DNA of 10,173 bases from Prevotellaceae bacterium (GCA_022508685.1 JAFLUS010000046.1:1-10173), one strand, 5' to 3'. Counted from the first letter of the stretch, positions 1 through 7,603 are shown. The notes: generated from the letters alone by a model not told the origin. A program made the numbers and translations.

Positions 1-11
1 TTGTTTTTCGT

Positions 12-42
12 TTTGCATTGTGCTCGCTTATTCGTAACTTTG
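12..42 (+). promoter_or_regulatory. Bacteroidetes-type promoter of the acetyltransferase-parE-coaD-S41-ybeY unit
   Basis: A TTTG at 12-15 is followed after 19 bases by TAACTTTG at 35-42. This matches the primary sigma factor consensus of Bacteroidetes (TTTG, 19-21 bases, TAnnTTTG). Transcription would start a few bases after 42, giving a leader of roughly 20-25 bases before the first ATG. No other promoter of this type was found between the five following genes, so it probably serves all of them. Confidence 0.65.
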
Positions 43-71
43 CGCTTTGAACCTAAAAAGAAAGGATACGG

Positions 72-1217
72 ATGATGTCAGCAGTTACGATTAAGAAAGT
101 GGAGGGTAAGAAAGACCTGAAGCGGTTTATCAAGTTCAGTTACGAACTGTATAAGAATCACCCCTACTACGTGCCCGACCTCTATTTTGACCTGAAGAAC
201 ACGTTGAGCGACAAGAATGCCGCGCTGGAGTTCTGCGAACGGCAGGCCTTCTTGGCAGAACGCGACGGACAGGTGGTGGGGCGCGTCGTTGCCATCATCA
301 ACAGGAAAGCCAACGAGGCGTGGAAACGCGATGCCGTGCGCTTTGGGTGGATTGACTTCATCGACGACCGCGAAGTGAGCCGCGCATTGCTCGAGGCTGT
401 GGAACAGTGGGGCAAGGAGCGGGGAATGAACGAGGTGCAGGGACCGCTCGGGTTTACGGACATGGACCCCGAGGGCATGCTGTACGAAGGATTTGAGGAA
501 CTGGGCACGATGTCTACGTCGTACAATTATCCGTACTACATGGACCACATGCCGCCGCTCGGATACGTGAAGGACAACGACTGGATTGAATACCGGCTGG
601 AAGTGCCTCGCGCAACGGGTGTGCCCGAACGTCTGGCACGTGTCGCCGACATCGTGCAGCAGAAGTACGACCTGAAAATCATGAAGTTCAAGACGACGAA
701 GGAAATTGCACGTGCCTACGGACGCGAGATTTTCGAAGTGCTCAACGAAGGGATGCAGGTGCTGTATGGCTACAGCCTGCTGTCGGAAAAGCAAATCGAC
801 CAATACGTGAAAATGTACCTCGGCGTGGTAGACCCCAAACTCGTGTCGTGCATTGCCGACAAGGACGGACGACTGATTGGAACGGGCATCTGCATGCCGT
901 CGCTCGCCAAGGCACTGCAGAAATGTGGCGGAAAACTCTTCCCCTTCGGCTGGTACCACCTGCTGAAGGCACTGAAATGGAAACACGACAACCACCTCGA
1001 CATGCTGCTCATCGCCGTGCGGCCCGAATGGCAGGCAAGAGGCGTGAACGCGCTCTTCTTCAAGGACCTGCTGCCGATATTCATCAGCGAAGGCTACGAC
1101 TGGTGCGAAACCAGCGTGGAAATGGAGACCAACATGAAGGTGCAGCAGCAGTGGATATACTTCGAACGCCGCATCCACAAGCGCCGCCGCTGCTGGATGA
1201 AGAAATTAGATAATTGA
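72..1217 (+). CDS. YghO-like GNAT-fold protein (putative N-acetyltransferase)
   Basis: This is a 381-residue cytosolic protein with no signal peptide or membrane segment. It resembles the family typified by E. coli YghO, annotated as putative N-acetyltransferase; the substrate is unknown. The recognisable family signature is the [14 protein letters not shown] stretch at residues 124-137. A second GNAT-like part follows: a beta strand and acyl-CoA loop at about 313-333 ([19 protein letters not shown], with QARG only a weak match to the Q/R-x-x-G loop), and a C-terminal basic ExxN...HKRRR region at about 350-376. Two consecutive ATGs (72 and 75) are possible starts; a purine-rich AAAGGA lies at 61-66, so 75 is equally plausible. 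It is the first gene after the promoter, and its stop overlaps or nearly meets the parE start. The fold is fairly sure; enzymatic activity is inference. Confidence 0.82.
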   Translation: MMSAVTIKKVEGKKDLKRFIKFSYELYKNHPYYVPDLYFDLKNTLSDKNAALEFCERQAFLAERDGQVVGRVVAIINRKANEAWKRDAVRFGWIDFIDDREVSRALLEAVEQWGKERGMNEVQGPLGFTDMDPEGMLYEGFEELGTMSTSYNYPYYMDHMPPLGYVKDNDWIEYRLEVPRATGVPERLARVADIVQQKYDLKIMKFKTTKEIARAYGREIFEVLNEGMQVLYGYSLLSEKQIDQYVKMYLGVVDPKLVSCIADKDGRLIGTGICMPSLAKALQKCGGKLFPFGWYHLLKALKWKHDNHLDMLLIAVRPEWQARGVNALFFKDLLPIFISEGYDWCETSVEMETNMKVQQQWIYFERRIHKRRRCWMKKLDN

Positions 1218-1240
1218 CCAACGCAAGATACAGAAAAGAC

Positions 1241-3232
1241 GTGAACGAGGAACTGGAACAGAATGGCGGACAGACGGTGGCGTACACCGACGACAACATC
1301 CGCCACTTAAGCGATATGGACCACGTGCGCACGCGCCCCGGCATGTACATCGGCCGACTGGGCGACGGCAGCCACGCAGAGGACGGCATCTATGTGCTGC
1401 TCAAGGAAATCATCGACAATTCCATCGACGAATTCAAGATGAATGCGGGCAAGCGCATCGAGATTGACATACAGGACGACCGCCGCGTGACGGTGCGCGA
1501 CTACGGACGCGGCATCCCGCAAGGCAAGATGATTGAAGCCGTCTCCATGCTCAACACGGGCGGAAAGTACGACTCCAAGGCATTCAAGAAAAGCGTGGGG
1601 CTGAACGGCGTCGGAACGAAAGCCGTCAACGCCCTTTCGAGCCACTTTGAAGTGAAGAGTTTCCGCGACGGAAAAGTGCGTGCCGCAAAGTTTGAAAAAG
1701 GCATCCTCAAAGCCGACTCCACCGAAGACTCCACCGAGGAGAACGGCACGTTCATCTTCTTCGAACCCGACGACACGCTGTTCCTCCACTACAAGTTCCA
1801 AGCAGAATTCGTCGAGACCATGTTGCGCAACTACACGTACCTCAACACCGGACTCGAAATCTACTACAACGGCCGACGCATCACGTCGCGAAACGGACTG
1901 AAAGACCTGCTGACGGACACGATGGACACGACCGCCCTCTACCCCATCGTCCACCTCAAGGGCGACGACATCGAAATCGCCTTTACGCACACCAACCAGC
2001 AATATGGCGAAGAATACCACTCCTTCGTCAACGGACAGCACACCATTCAGGGCGGCACGCACCAGTCGGCATTCAAGGAGCACATAGCCCGCACCATCAA
2101 GGAGTTCTATCAGAAGAACTACGAATTTGCCGACATCCGCAGCGGCATCGTGGCTGCCATAGCCATCAACGTGGAAGAGCCGCAGTTTGAAAGCCAGACG
2201 AAAATCAAACTCGGTTCGCTCACCATGGAACCGAACGGCGGCGTGTCGGTCAACAAGTTCGTAGGCGATTTCATCAAGAACGAAGTCGACAACTATCTGC
2301 ACCGCAACACCGACATTGCCGAAATCCTCGAACAGAAAATCAAGGAGAACGAGCGCGACCGCAAAGCCATAGCGGGCGTAACGAAGTTGGCGCGCGAACG
2401 TGCCAAGAAGGCGAACCTCCACAACCGCAAACTGCGCGACTGCCGCATCCACCTCAACGACCCCGCGCCCAAGCAACGGAAGAACGCCGACGGCGAACAG
2501 GAAGCCGACCCACGCTTCGACTCCTGCATCTTCATCACCGAAGGCGACTCTGCCAGCGGCAGCATCACCAAGAGCCGCGACGTCAACACGCAAGCCGTGT
2601 TCTCGCTGCGCGGCAAACCGCTCAACTCGTTCGGACTGACGAAGAAGGTCGTGTACGAAAACGAAGAATTCAATCTGCTGCAAGCCGCCCTCAACATCGA
2701 AGACGGACTCGACGGACTGCGCTACAACAAAGTCATCGTGGCGACCGATGCCGACGTCGACGGCATGCACATCCGTCTGCTGATGATTACGTTCTTCCTC
2801 CAATTCTTCCCCGAACTCGTGCGCAAAGGGCACGTCTACATTCTGCAGACGCCGCTTTTCCGCGTCCGCAACCGCAAGCGCAAACTCAGGAAAGCCGTTC
2901 TCGAGGCATATCAGAAGCAGCATCCCGACGACAAAGGCGATTTCATCACGCGCTATTGCTACAGCGACGACGAGCGGCTGGCTGCCATCGAGCAACTTTC
3001 GCCCGAACCCGAAATCACCCGTTTCAAAGGGCTTGGTGAAATCTCTCCGGAAGAGTTCCGCGGTTTCATCGGTCCCGACATCCGTCTGGAACAAGTCACG
3101 CTCCGCAAGACCGACCAAGTGAAAGAACTGCTGGAGTACTACATGGGCAAGAATACGGGCGAGCGGCAGAACTTCATCATCAACAACCTCCGCATTGAGG
3201 AAGACCGCCCCGACGAAGATACGGAATCATAA
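1241..3232 (+). CDS. parE: DNA topoisomerase IV subunit B (ParE)
   Basis: This is the ATPase and TOPRIM subunit of topoisomerase IV, which with ParC decatenates daughter chromosomes. From the GTG start (663 residues) the GHKL ATPase motifs are visible: EIIDNSIDE at 56-64, DYGRGIP at 87-93, GLNGVG at 120-125 and the QTK loop at 319-321. The TOPRIM motifs follow: EGDSA at 434-438, DADVDG at 503-508 and KGLGE at 596-600. The stretch KPLNSFG just after EGDSA separates ParE from Bacteroidetes GyrB, which reads closer to KILNVEKA. There is no ATG start: an in-frame stop sits at 1211-1213, and the candidates are TTG at 1214 (overlapping the upstream stop by 4 bases) and GTG at 1241. GTG is preferred because it leaves a short N-terminus before YTDDNIRHL, as I recall for Bacteroides homologues. 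All catalytic motifs are intact. coaD begins 11 bases downstream. Confidence 0.93.
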   Translation: MNEELEQNGGQTVAYTDDNIRHLSDMDHVRTRPGMYIGRLGDGSHAEDGIYVLLKEIIDNSIDEFKMNAGKRIEIDIQDDRRVTVRDYGRGIPQGKMIEAVSMLNTGGKYDSKAFKKSVGLNGVGTKAVNALSSHFEVKSFRDGKVRAAKFEKGILKADSTEDSTEENGTFIFFEPDDTLFLHYKFQAEFVETMLRNYTYLNTGLEIYYNGRRITSRNGLKDLLTDTMDTTALYPIVHLKGDDIEIAFTHTNQQYGEEYHSFVNGQHTIQGGTHQSAFKEHIARTIKEFYQKNYEFADIRSGIVAAIAINVEEPQFESQTKIKLGSLTMEPNGGVSVNKFVGDFIKNEVDNYLHRNTDIAEILEQKIKENERDRKAIAGVTKLARERAKKANLHNRKLRDCRIHLNDPAPKQRKNADGEQEADPRFDSCIFITEGDSASGSITKSRDVNTQAVFSLRGKPLNSFGLTKKVVYENEEFNLLQAALNIEDGLDGLRYNKVIVATDADVDGMHIRLLMITFFLQFFPELVRKGHVYILQTPLFRVRNRKRKLRKAVLEAYQKQHPDDKGDFITRYCYSDDERLAAIEQLSPEPEITRFKGLGEISPEEFRGFIGPDIRLEQVTLRKTDQVKELLEYYMGKNTGERQNFIINNLRIEEDRPDEDTES

Positions 3233-3243
3233 ACCGCGAACAG

Positions 3244-3684
3244 ATGAACCACAAACTATTATTTGCAGGCTCGTTTGCCCCGTTCACCATTGGCCACAAG
3301 GACATCGTAGACCGCGCGTTGGCAATGGGCATGCAAGTAGTGATTGCCGTCGGCACACATCCCGACAAGCACGACATGACGGCCACCGACGAACGCGAAG
3401 CGCAAATCCGCCGGGTCTTCGCTTCCGAACCGCGCGTGACGGTCACCCACTACGAAGGACTGACGACGGATTTTGCCCGAACCATAGAGGCGACGGCACT
3501 GCTGCGCAGCGTGCGCAGCGTGAAAGACTACGAATACGAACGCGAACTGGCAGACATCAACCGCCGACTCTCCGGCATCGAGACCATCCTGCTCATCGCC
3601 CGTCCCGAGTATGCCGCCGTCAGCAGCAGCGTCGTGCGCGAACTGATGCGCCATGGTCACGACGTGAGCGCCTTCCTTCCCTAA
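3244..3684 (+). CDS. coaD: Pantetheine-phosphate adenylyltransferase (CoaD/PPAT)
   Basis: CoaD transfers AMP from ATP to 4'-phosphopantetheine, the penultimate step of coenzyme A synthesis, in the cytosol. The 146-residue protein has the nucleotidyltransferase signature GSFAPFTIGH at residues 9-18, ending in the expected GH pair. The DYEYE and IETILLIARPEY segments and the SSSVVREL motif near the C-terminus also identify it. Two positions that are normally highly conserved differ. The Asp of G-[ST]-F-D-P is Ala12 (codon GCC), and the Gly of the ATP-binding R-G-x-R segment is Ser (LLRSVRSVKD). Length is slightly under the usual 150-160 residues because it stops right after the DVSAFLP end. It lies between parE and the S41 protease with gaps of 11 and 14 bases, so translational linkage is likely. 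Identity is secure; whether the substitutions alter activity is unknown. Confidence 0.92.
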   Translation: MNHKLLFAGSFAPFTIGHKDIVDRALAMGMQVVIAVGTHPDKHDMTATDEREAQIRRVFASEPRVTVTHYEGLTTDFARTIEATALLRSVRSVKDYEYERELADINRRLSGIETILLIARPEYAAVSSSVVRELMRHGHDVSAFLP

Positions 3685-3698
3685 TTTTTCCGAACAAC

Positions 3699-5351
3699 AT
3701 GAAAAGACTCCTTACCTCCATTGCCCTTACCTTATTATATATAGGTATTGTCCCCGCACAATCGCCGGCTCATCTCCGCATCAACGAAACGCTGTTGCGG
3801 AAAATCCAGATGGCAGAGTATTTCATCAGCCACTTCTACGTCGACACGCTGTCGGAGGAGAAAGTCGTCGACGACGCCATCACCGGAATGCTGCGCCAAC
3901 TCGACCCCCATTCCACGTACATCAAGGCAAAGGACGTGGAACGCAGCAACGAAAATCTGAACGGCTCCTTCGAGGGCATCGGCGTGCAGTTCAACATGGT
4001 GGAGGACACGCTCGTCGTCATCCAGCCCGTCAGCGGAGGCCCTTCCGAGAAGAAGGGCATCATCGCCGGCGACCGCATCGTGATGGTGAACGACACGGCA
4101 ATCGCGGGAGTGAAAATGTCGCGCGACGACATCATGCGCCGCCTGCGCGGGCCGAAGGGAACGAAAGTCAAGTTAGGCATCGTGCGGCAAGGCGTGAAAG
4201 GCATCAACGACTTCATCATCGTGCGCGACAAGATACCCGTCTTCACCCTCGACGCCCACTACATGGTCGATGCCGAGACGGGATACGTCCGCATCGGTTC
4301 GTTCGGCGCCAAGACGCATCAGGAATTCATGGACGCCGTCGACGGACTGTTGGCGAAAGGCATGACCCGCTTGGTGCTCGACCTGCAAGGCAACGGCGGC
4401 GGCTATCTCGCGGCAGCCGTAGACATCACCAACGAATTTCTTGCCGACGGCAGCCTCATCGTCTACACTGAAGGCAGCAGCCAGCCACGCCGCGACTTCC
4501 GTGCCGACGGAAAGGGTCGTCTGCAGCAGATGCCCGTCGTCGTGCTGGTCGACAGTTACAGCGCCAGCGCATCCGAAATCCTGTCGGGCGCCTTGCAGGA
4601 CAACGACCGCGCCCTCATCATCGGACGCCGCACATTCGGCAAAGGCCTCGTGCAACGTCCGTTTGACCTGCCCGACGGCTCCGTCATCCGACTGACGACG
4701 GCACACTACTACACGCCGTCGGGTCGCTGCATCCAGAAGCCTTACACGCTCGGCGACCGCAAGGACTACGATGACGACATGAACGAACGGCTGAAGTCGG
4801 GCGAACTCACTGCCGACCTCAACACCCTCATTCGGGCAGAAGGCGATTCCGTTGCCGTCGCCGGCAGCGACAGCGTGCTGCGTGTGCTGCGCACCCAACT
4901 CTTTCCCGACACGTTGAAGTACCGCACGCTCCAACGCCAACGCATCGTCTACGGCGGTGGCGGCGTCATGCCCGACATCTACGTGCCGCTCGACACGACA
5001 AAGACGACGCTCCTCCACAGACAACTGAATGCCAAAAGTTGCGTCGTCAACACCGTGCTGCGATACATGGACAAGAACCGCAAGAAACTCACGCGCACCT
5101 ATCCCACCTTCGACGAATTCTATCAGCAGTTCAGCGTGCCGCAGGACATGGTCGACATGCTGCTCGCCGAAGCCAAGACGGCAAAAATCGAGTACACCGA
5201 CTCCATGCTGCAGGTTACGCTGCCCCACGTCTTGCCACATCTGAAAGGACTGCTTGCCCGCGACCTGTGGGACATGAGCGAATATTTCCACATCGTCAAT
5301 CCGCTGAACGACATCTACTTGCGCGGCATCGAAGCCATCAAGGAAGAGTAG
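3699..5351 (+). CDS. Exported S41-family C-terminal processing protease (CtpA/Prc-like)
   Basis: This 550-residue serine protease cleaves periplasmic or envelope proteins near their C-termini. Residues 1-20 form a signal peptide (MKRLL, hydrophobic core, cleavage after VPA before Gln21). A short helical region with QLDPHSTYI follows (68-75). The PDZ domain lies at about 88-175 (GSFEGIGVQF, then GPSEKKGIIAGDRI). The S41 catalytic domain spans about 180-345. By alignment with E. coli Prc (Ser430/Lys455), the nucleophile is Ser290 in SYSASASEIL and the general base is Lys315 in FGKGLVQ; the 25-residue spacing is exact. A C-terminal region of about 200 residues, typical of Bacteroidetes members, includes YGGGGVMPDIYVP at 418-430. 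The ATG at 3699 is chosen because it starts the signal peptide; the frame runs open upstream inside coaD. Natural substrates cannot be told from sequence. Confidence 0.92.
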   Translation: MKRLLTSIALTLLYIGIVPAQSPAHLRINETLLRKIQMAEYFISHFYVDTLSEEKVVDDAITGMLRQLDPHSTYIKAKDVERSNENLNGSFEGIGVQFNMVEDTLVVIQPVSGGPSEKKGIIAGDRIVMVNDTAIAGVKMSRDDIMRRLRGPKGTKVKLGIVRQGVKGINDFIIVRDKIPVFTLDAHYMVDAETGYVRIGSFGAKTHQEFMDAVDGLLAKGMTRLVLDLQGNGGGYLAAAVDITNEFLADGSLIVYTEGSSQPRRDFRADGKGRLQQMPVVVLVDSYSASASEILSGALQDNDRALIIGRRTFGKGLVQRPFDLPDGSVIRLTTAHYYTPSGRCIQKPYTLGDRKDYDDDMNERLKSGELTADLNTLIRAEGDSVAVAGSDSVLRVLRTQLFPDTLKYRTLQRQRIVYGGGGVMPDIYVPLDTTKTTLLHRQLNAKSCVVNTVLRYMDKNRKKLTRTYPTFDEFYQQFSVPQDMVDMLLAEAKTAKIEYTDSMLQVTLPHVLPHLKGLLARDLWDMSEYFHIVNPLNDIYLRGIEAIKEE

Positions 5352-5383
5352 CCGCATCCGTCATCTTCAAATCCCTACAGCCC

Positions 5384-5842
5384 ATGATTACCTATCAGAC
5401 TGAAAACGTGAAAATGCCGTCCATCCGCCGACGCGCCATTTCGGCTTGGATTCGGCAAGTTGCCGAGCAGCACGGCTGCACCGTAGGCGACATCGCCTAT
5501 ATTTTCTGCGACGACGAGCGCATTATCGACGTCAACCGCCAGTACCTCCAGCACGACTACTACACCGACATCATCACCTTCGACTACACCGAAGGCACGC
5601 GCATTTCGGGCGACCTCTTCATCTCGCTCGACACCGTCCGCACCAACGCTTCGCAGTTTGCCGACAACGCTTACCGACAGGAATTGCTCCGCGTCATCAT
5701 CCACGGCATCCTTCATCTGTGCGGCATCAACGACAAGGGCCCCGGCGAACGCGAAGTGATGGAACAGCACGAGAACGAAGCCCTCGCCCTGCTCACCACG
5801 CCGTCGACGCCCAACGGCATCGATGCGTATTTTCGCGACTAA
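5384..5842 (+). CDS. ybeY: Endoribonuclease YbeY (rRNA maturation factor)
   Basis: YbeY is a zinc-dependent single-strand endoribonuclease involved in 16S rRNA 3'-end maturation and ribosome quality control. The 152-residue protein shows the family core: NRQYLQHDYYTDIITFDY at 51-68, GDLFISLDTV at 76-85, and the metal site HGILHLCGIND at 107-117. The usual site is H-x3-H-x5-H; here the third position is Asp117, followed by KGPGERE. From memory, Bacteroides YbeY proteins also read HLCGINDKGPGERE, so this looks like a lineage trait rather than damage. The last 15 or so residues (TTPSTPNGIDAYFRD) extend past the usual end. The ATG at 5384 is chosen over longer readings, which would overlap the protease gene, because it yields the N-terminus typical of the family. 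It follows the S41 gene by 32 bases and precedes the operon terminator by about 50. Confidence 0.92.
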   Translation: MITYQTENVKMPSIRRRAISAWIRQVAEQHGCTVGDIAYIFCDDERIIDVNRQYLQHDYYTDIITFDYTEGTRISGDLFISLDTVRTNASQFADNAYRQELLRVIIHGILHLCGINDKGPGEREVMEQHENEALALLTTPSTPNGIDAYFRD

Positions 5843-5893
5843 ACCTGCGCCCCTCTTCATGCCCTGACGAGGGCTGCGACAAAACGACACGGA

Positions 5894-5936
5894 AAGGCGG
5901 AAATCGGTTGACACGTGCAACCCCTTTCCGCCTTTT
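5894..5936 (+). terminator. Rho-independent terminator after ybeY
   Basis: A perfect 10-bp stem pairs AAGGCGGAAA (5894-5903) with TTTCCGCCTT (5925-5934). Inside it, after a 2x2 internal loop, GGTTG (5906-5910) pairs with CAACC (5918-5922) around a 7-base loop. The stem runs into four T residues at 5933-5936. It sits 51 bases after the ybeY stop and is the natural end of the five-gene unit. Confidence 0.8.
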
Positions 5937-6299
5937 CGCTGACACGCGCGGGAAACAGGCATTTTTCCGCACCGGAAACGACCATTTTGGCGATTTTTTC
6001 AAACACCTGAAAACAAGCACTTTGCAAAACATTTTTACCCCACTTTGAAGCCGTCAGAAAAAGACTATAGTTTTCACATTTCCGGACTGCAGTCTGCAGA
6101 AAATTTCATCGGAGTCTTTTTTCAGCAAAACTTCGGAGAAAAAATCACGAAACTATAGTGTCTTTTTGTCAAGACTGCCACACCCGGATTTCACCTCCGA
6201 AACCGCCACCTTTCCAGACTCGGAAAATACGGATTTACAGCACATTCGACCGCTACCGACGCCACATTTTTGTGATTTCTTGCATTTTCCCACATTTTT
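5937..6299. other. AT-rich non-coding region between the operon terminator and the ompA-like promoter
   Basis: No convincing gene is present on either strand; an open frame of 61 codons at 6166-6351 runs through the promoter and lacks any protein-like pattern. The region is richer in A and T runs than the flanking genes. It holds a small 6-bp hairpin (TTTCCG, loop CAC, CGGAAA, 5964-5978), the larger inverted-repeat element at 6058-6167 (listed separately), and the sequence leading into the promoter at 6300. I see no other promoter, riboswitch or RNA gene that I can name. Confidence 0.6.
6058..6167. repeat. 110-base element bounded by imperfect 18-base inverted repeats
   Basis: The left end (6058-6073) reads AAAAAGACTATAGTTT. 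The reverse complement of the right end (6150-6167) reads AAAAAGACACTATAGTTT, so the arms match in 16 of 18 positions with one 2-base gap. The interior contains the palindrome GACTGCAGTC (6085-6094), and TCGGAG twice (6109-6114 and 6133-6138), followed by T-rich and A-rich runs that could pair with each other. GTCA occurs just outside both ends (6053-6056 and 6168-6171). It could be a non-autonomous mobile repeat (MITE-like), the stem of a structured RNA, or a protein-binding site; sequence alone does not decide. Confidence 0.5.
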
Positions 6300-6331
6300 T
6301 TTGTTTCGTTCAACAAATTTAACTATTTTTG
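6300..6331 (+). promoter_or_regulatory. Strong Bacteroidetes-type promoter of the OmpA-family gene
   Basis: TTTG at 6300-6303 is followed after 20 bases by TATTTTTG at 6324-6331, a full match to TTTG-N19-21-TAnnTTTG. The expected transcript begins near 6337 and has an A/U-rich leader of about 36 bases with no Shine-Dalgarno, a pattern seen in well-expressed Bacteroidetes genes. Confidence 0.78.
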
Positions 6332-6373
6332 CGACACAAAAACACTTGTAATATCTTTCAATTTACAAAATTT

Positions 6374-7519
6374 ATGCACATTTTCAAAACAACCCTGCTC
6401 GCCGTTGCCGCGCTCTTCTGCGCCACCTCCGCATCGGCACAAGAAGCCGCCCACTGCGACAACGCTTGTTGCGCAGAAGCACAGGCTCTGGGCTACAAGC
6501 CCTACCCCTACAACTTCGTACAACTGCAAGGCGGACTCGGAACCACCTTCACCAACAAGTCGTTCACCGACTTGCTTTCGCCCACAGCCAGCGTAGGCGT
6601 CGGACGCTTCTTCGCACCCGCCGTCGGTGCACGTCTGCACATCAACGCATGGGAATCGAAAGGCGGCTTCCGCACCATCGACGATACGTATAAGTTCAAC
6701 TACCTGAACACCAACGCCGATGTGCTCCTCAACCTCACCAACCTCTTCTCGAAGAAGAACAACCACCTGCTCAACGTCATCCTCGTCGGCGGTATCGGCC
6801 TCAACTACGCGTGGAACAACGACGACCTCACCAACCTGCTCGACAACCCGGCTGCCGTACAACCCGGCGAAAGCACGGCAAACGCATGGGGCGACGGCCG
6901 CACACGCAAGAGCCTGCTCAGCCACAACCTCCGTGCAGGTCTGCTCTTCGACGTCAATGTCTGCAAGAACTGGAACGTAGGTCTCGAAATCGACGCCAAC
7001 TCGCTCGACGACCGCTTCAACTCCAAATACAACAACAGCGACGACTGGATGGTGACGGCACAACTCTCCGTAACCTTCAAGTTCGGACACAAAGCCGTGA
7101 AACCGCTGCCGCAACCGCCCGTTATCCCCGTCATTCAGCCCGAACCGGAACCCGAACCCGTCATCGTGGCTGAACCCGAACCGGAGCCCGAACCCGAACC
7201 CATTCCGCTCGGCGAACTCGTGAACTACGAAATCCGCAAGTCCACACCCGTGCCCGACGAAGTCGTTGCCAAAGTGGCACAATGGGCAAAGGACAACCCC
7301 GACAAGACCATCGTCGTGAAGGGATATGCCGACAAGGGAACCGGTAATCCACAACTCAACCAAGGCTACTCTGAAGAACGCGCCAACCACATCACCAAAC
7401 TGCTCATTCAGGCAGGCGTTCCGGCAGAGCGCATCGAGACGCACGCTTACGGCGACACCGTACAACCCTACCCCAACGACAACGACAAGAACCGTTGCGT
7501 CATCATCGAGGGTAAATAA
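6374..7519 (+). CDS. OmpA-family outer-membrane protein (beta-barrel plus peptidoglycan-binding domain)
   Basis: This 381-residue protein would anchor the outer membrane to the cell wall. Residues 1-22 are a signal peptide with cleavage after ASA, before Gln23. Residues from about 45 to 238 have the alternating, Gly- and aromatic-rich pattern of a transmembrane barrel and end on LSVTFKFGH. A Pro-rich linker with repeated Pro-Glu covers 243-279. The OmpA-like C-terminal domain covers about 280-381. It keeps the peptidoglycan-contacting pair equivalent to Asp271/Arg286 of Acinetobacter OmpA: Asp320 in KGYADKG and Arg336 in YSEERANHI. The ATG at 6374 begins the signal peptide; the frame is open further upstream only into the promoter. 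It is transcribed alone, between its own promoter and terminator. The mature N-terminus carries a cysteine cluster (Cys28, Cys32, Cys33), which is unusual for a porin. Confidence 0.9.
   Translation: MHIFKTTLLAVAALFCATSASAQEAAHCDNACCAEAQALGYKPYPYNFVQLQGGLGTTFTNKSFTDLLSPTASVGVGRFFAPAVGARLHINAWESKGGFRTIDDTYKFNYLNTNADVLLNLTNLFSKKNNHLLNVILVGGIGLNYAWNNDDLTNLLDNPAAVQPGESTANAWGDGRTRKSLLSHNLRAGLLFDVNVCKNWNVGLEIDANSLDDRFNSKYNNSDDWMVTAQLSVTFKFGHKAVKPLPQPPVIPVIQPEPEPEPVIVAEPEPEPEPEPIPLGELVNYEIRKSTPVPDEVVAKVAQWAKDNPDKTIVVKGYADKGTGNPQLNQGYSEERANHITKLLIQAGVPAERIETHAYGDTVQPYPNDNDKNRCVIIEGK
7139..7201 (+). repeat. Pro-Glu codon repeats in the OmpA-family linker
   Basis: Two runs of alternating CCN and GAR codons (7139-7159 and 7172-7201) encode Pro-Glu repeats, separated by four residues VIVA. 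Such linkers between barrel and peptidoglycan-binding domain are rigid and extended. The six-base unit could vary in number between strains by slippage without shifting the frame. Confidence 0.75.
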
Positions 7520-7544
7520 TCCGACATCTCATTCCACATTCACA

Positions 7545-7584
7545 CGAGCGCACTCCGACACCCCGACGAGTGCGCTCGCTTTTT
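7545..7584 (+). terminator. Rho-independent terminator after the OmpA-family gene
   Basis: A perfect 11-bp stem pairs CGAGCGCACTC (7545-7555) with GAGTGCGCTCG (7568-7578) around a 12-base loop. It is followed by C and a run of five T residues at 7580-7584. It lies 25 bases after the ompA-like stop and only 19 bases before the next start codon, so it separates the two genes transcriptionally. Confidence 0.88.
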
Positions 7585-7603
7585 CCTATCCGACCACATC
7601 ACC

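Noticed and set aside
78..1178. Antisense open frame over the first gene
   Set aside because: The translation is His/Val/Phe-rich without family features, whereas the sense frame has the YghO-like signature.
1307..3118. Long open frame of 603 codons antisense to parE
   Set aside because: It lies entirely inside parE, whose motifs are unmistakable. The GC-rich third codon positions of the sense gene deplete stop codons in this antisense frame. The translation is a low-complexity Val/Phe/Asp-rich sequence with no family pattern.
3195..3698. Upstream extension of the S41 protease frame through coaD
   Set aside because: The extension is Arg-rich shadow of coaD; the signal peptide sets the start at 3699.
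4173..5357. Antisense open frame of 394 codons over the S41 protease gene
   Set aside because: Same effect of codon bias; the sense strand encodes a complete protease with catalytic Ser and Lys.
5039..5383. Upstream extension of the ybeY frame into the protease gene
   Set aside because: It would overlap the protease by more than 300 bases and does not look like YbeY; the ATG at 5384 gives the family's N-terminus.
5852..5874. CCCTC/GAGGG hairpin just after ybeY
   Set aside because: Only 5 bp with a long loop and no T run; the stronger hairpin at 5894-5936 is the better terminator.
6166..6351. Small open frame of 61 codons in the intergenic region
   Set aside because: It begins inside the inverted repeat end, crosses the promoter at 6300-6331, and its composition reflects T-rich non-coding DNA.
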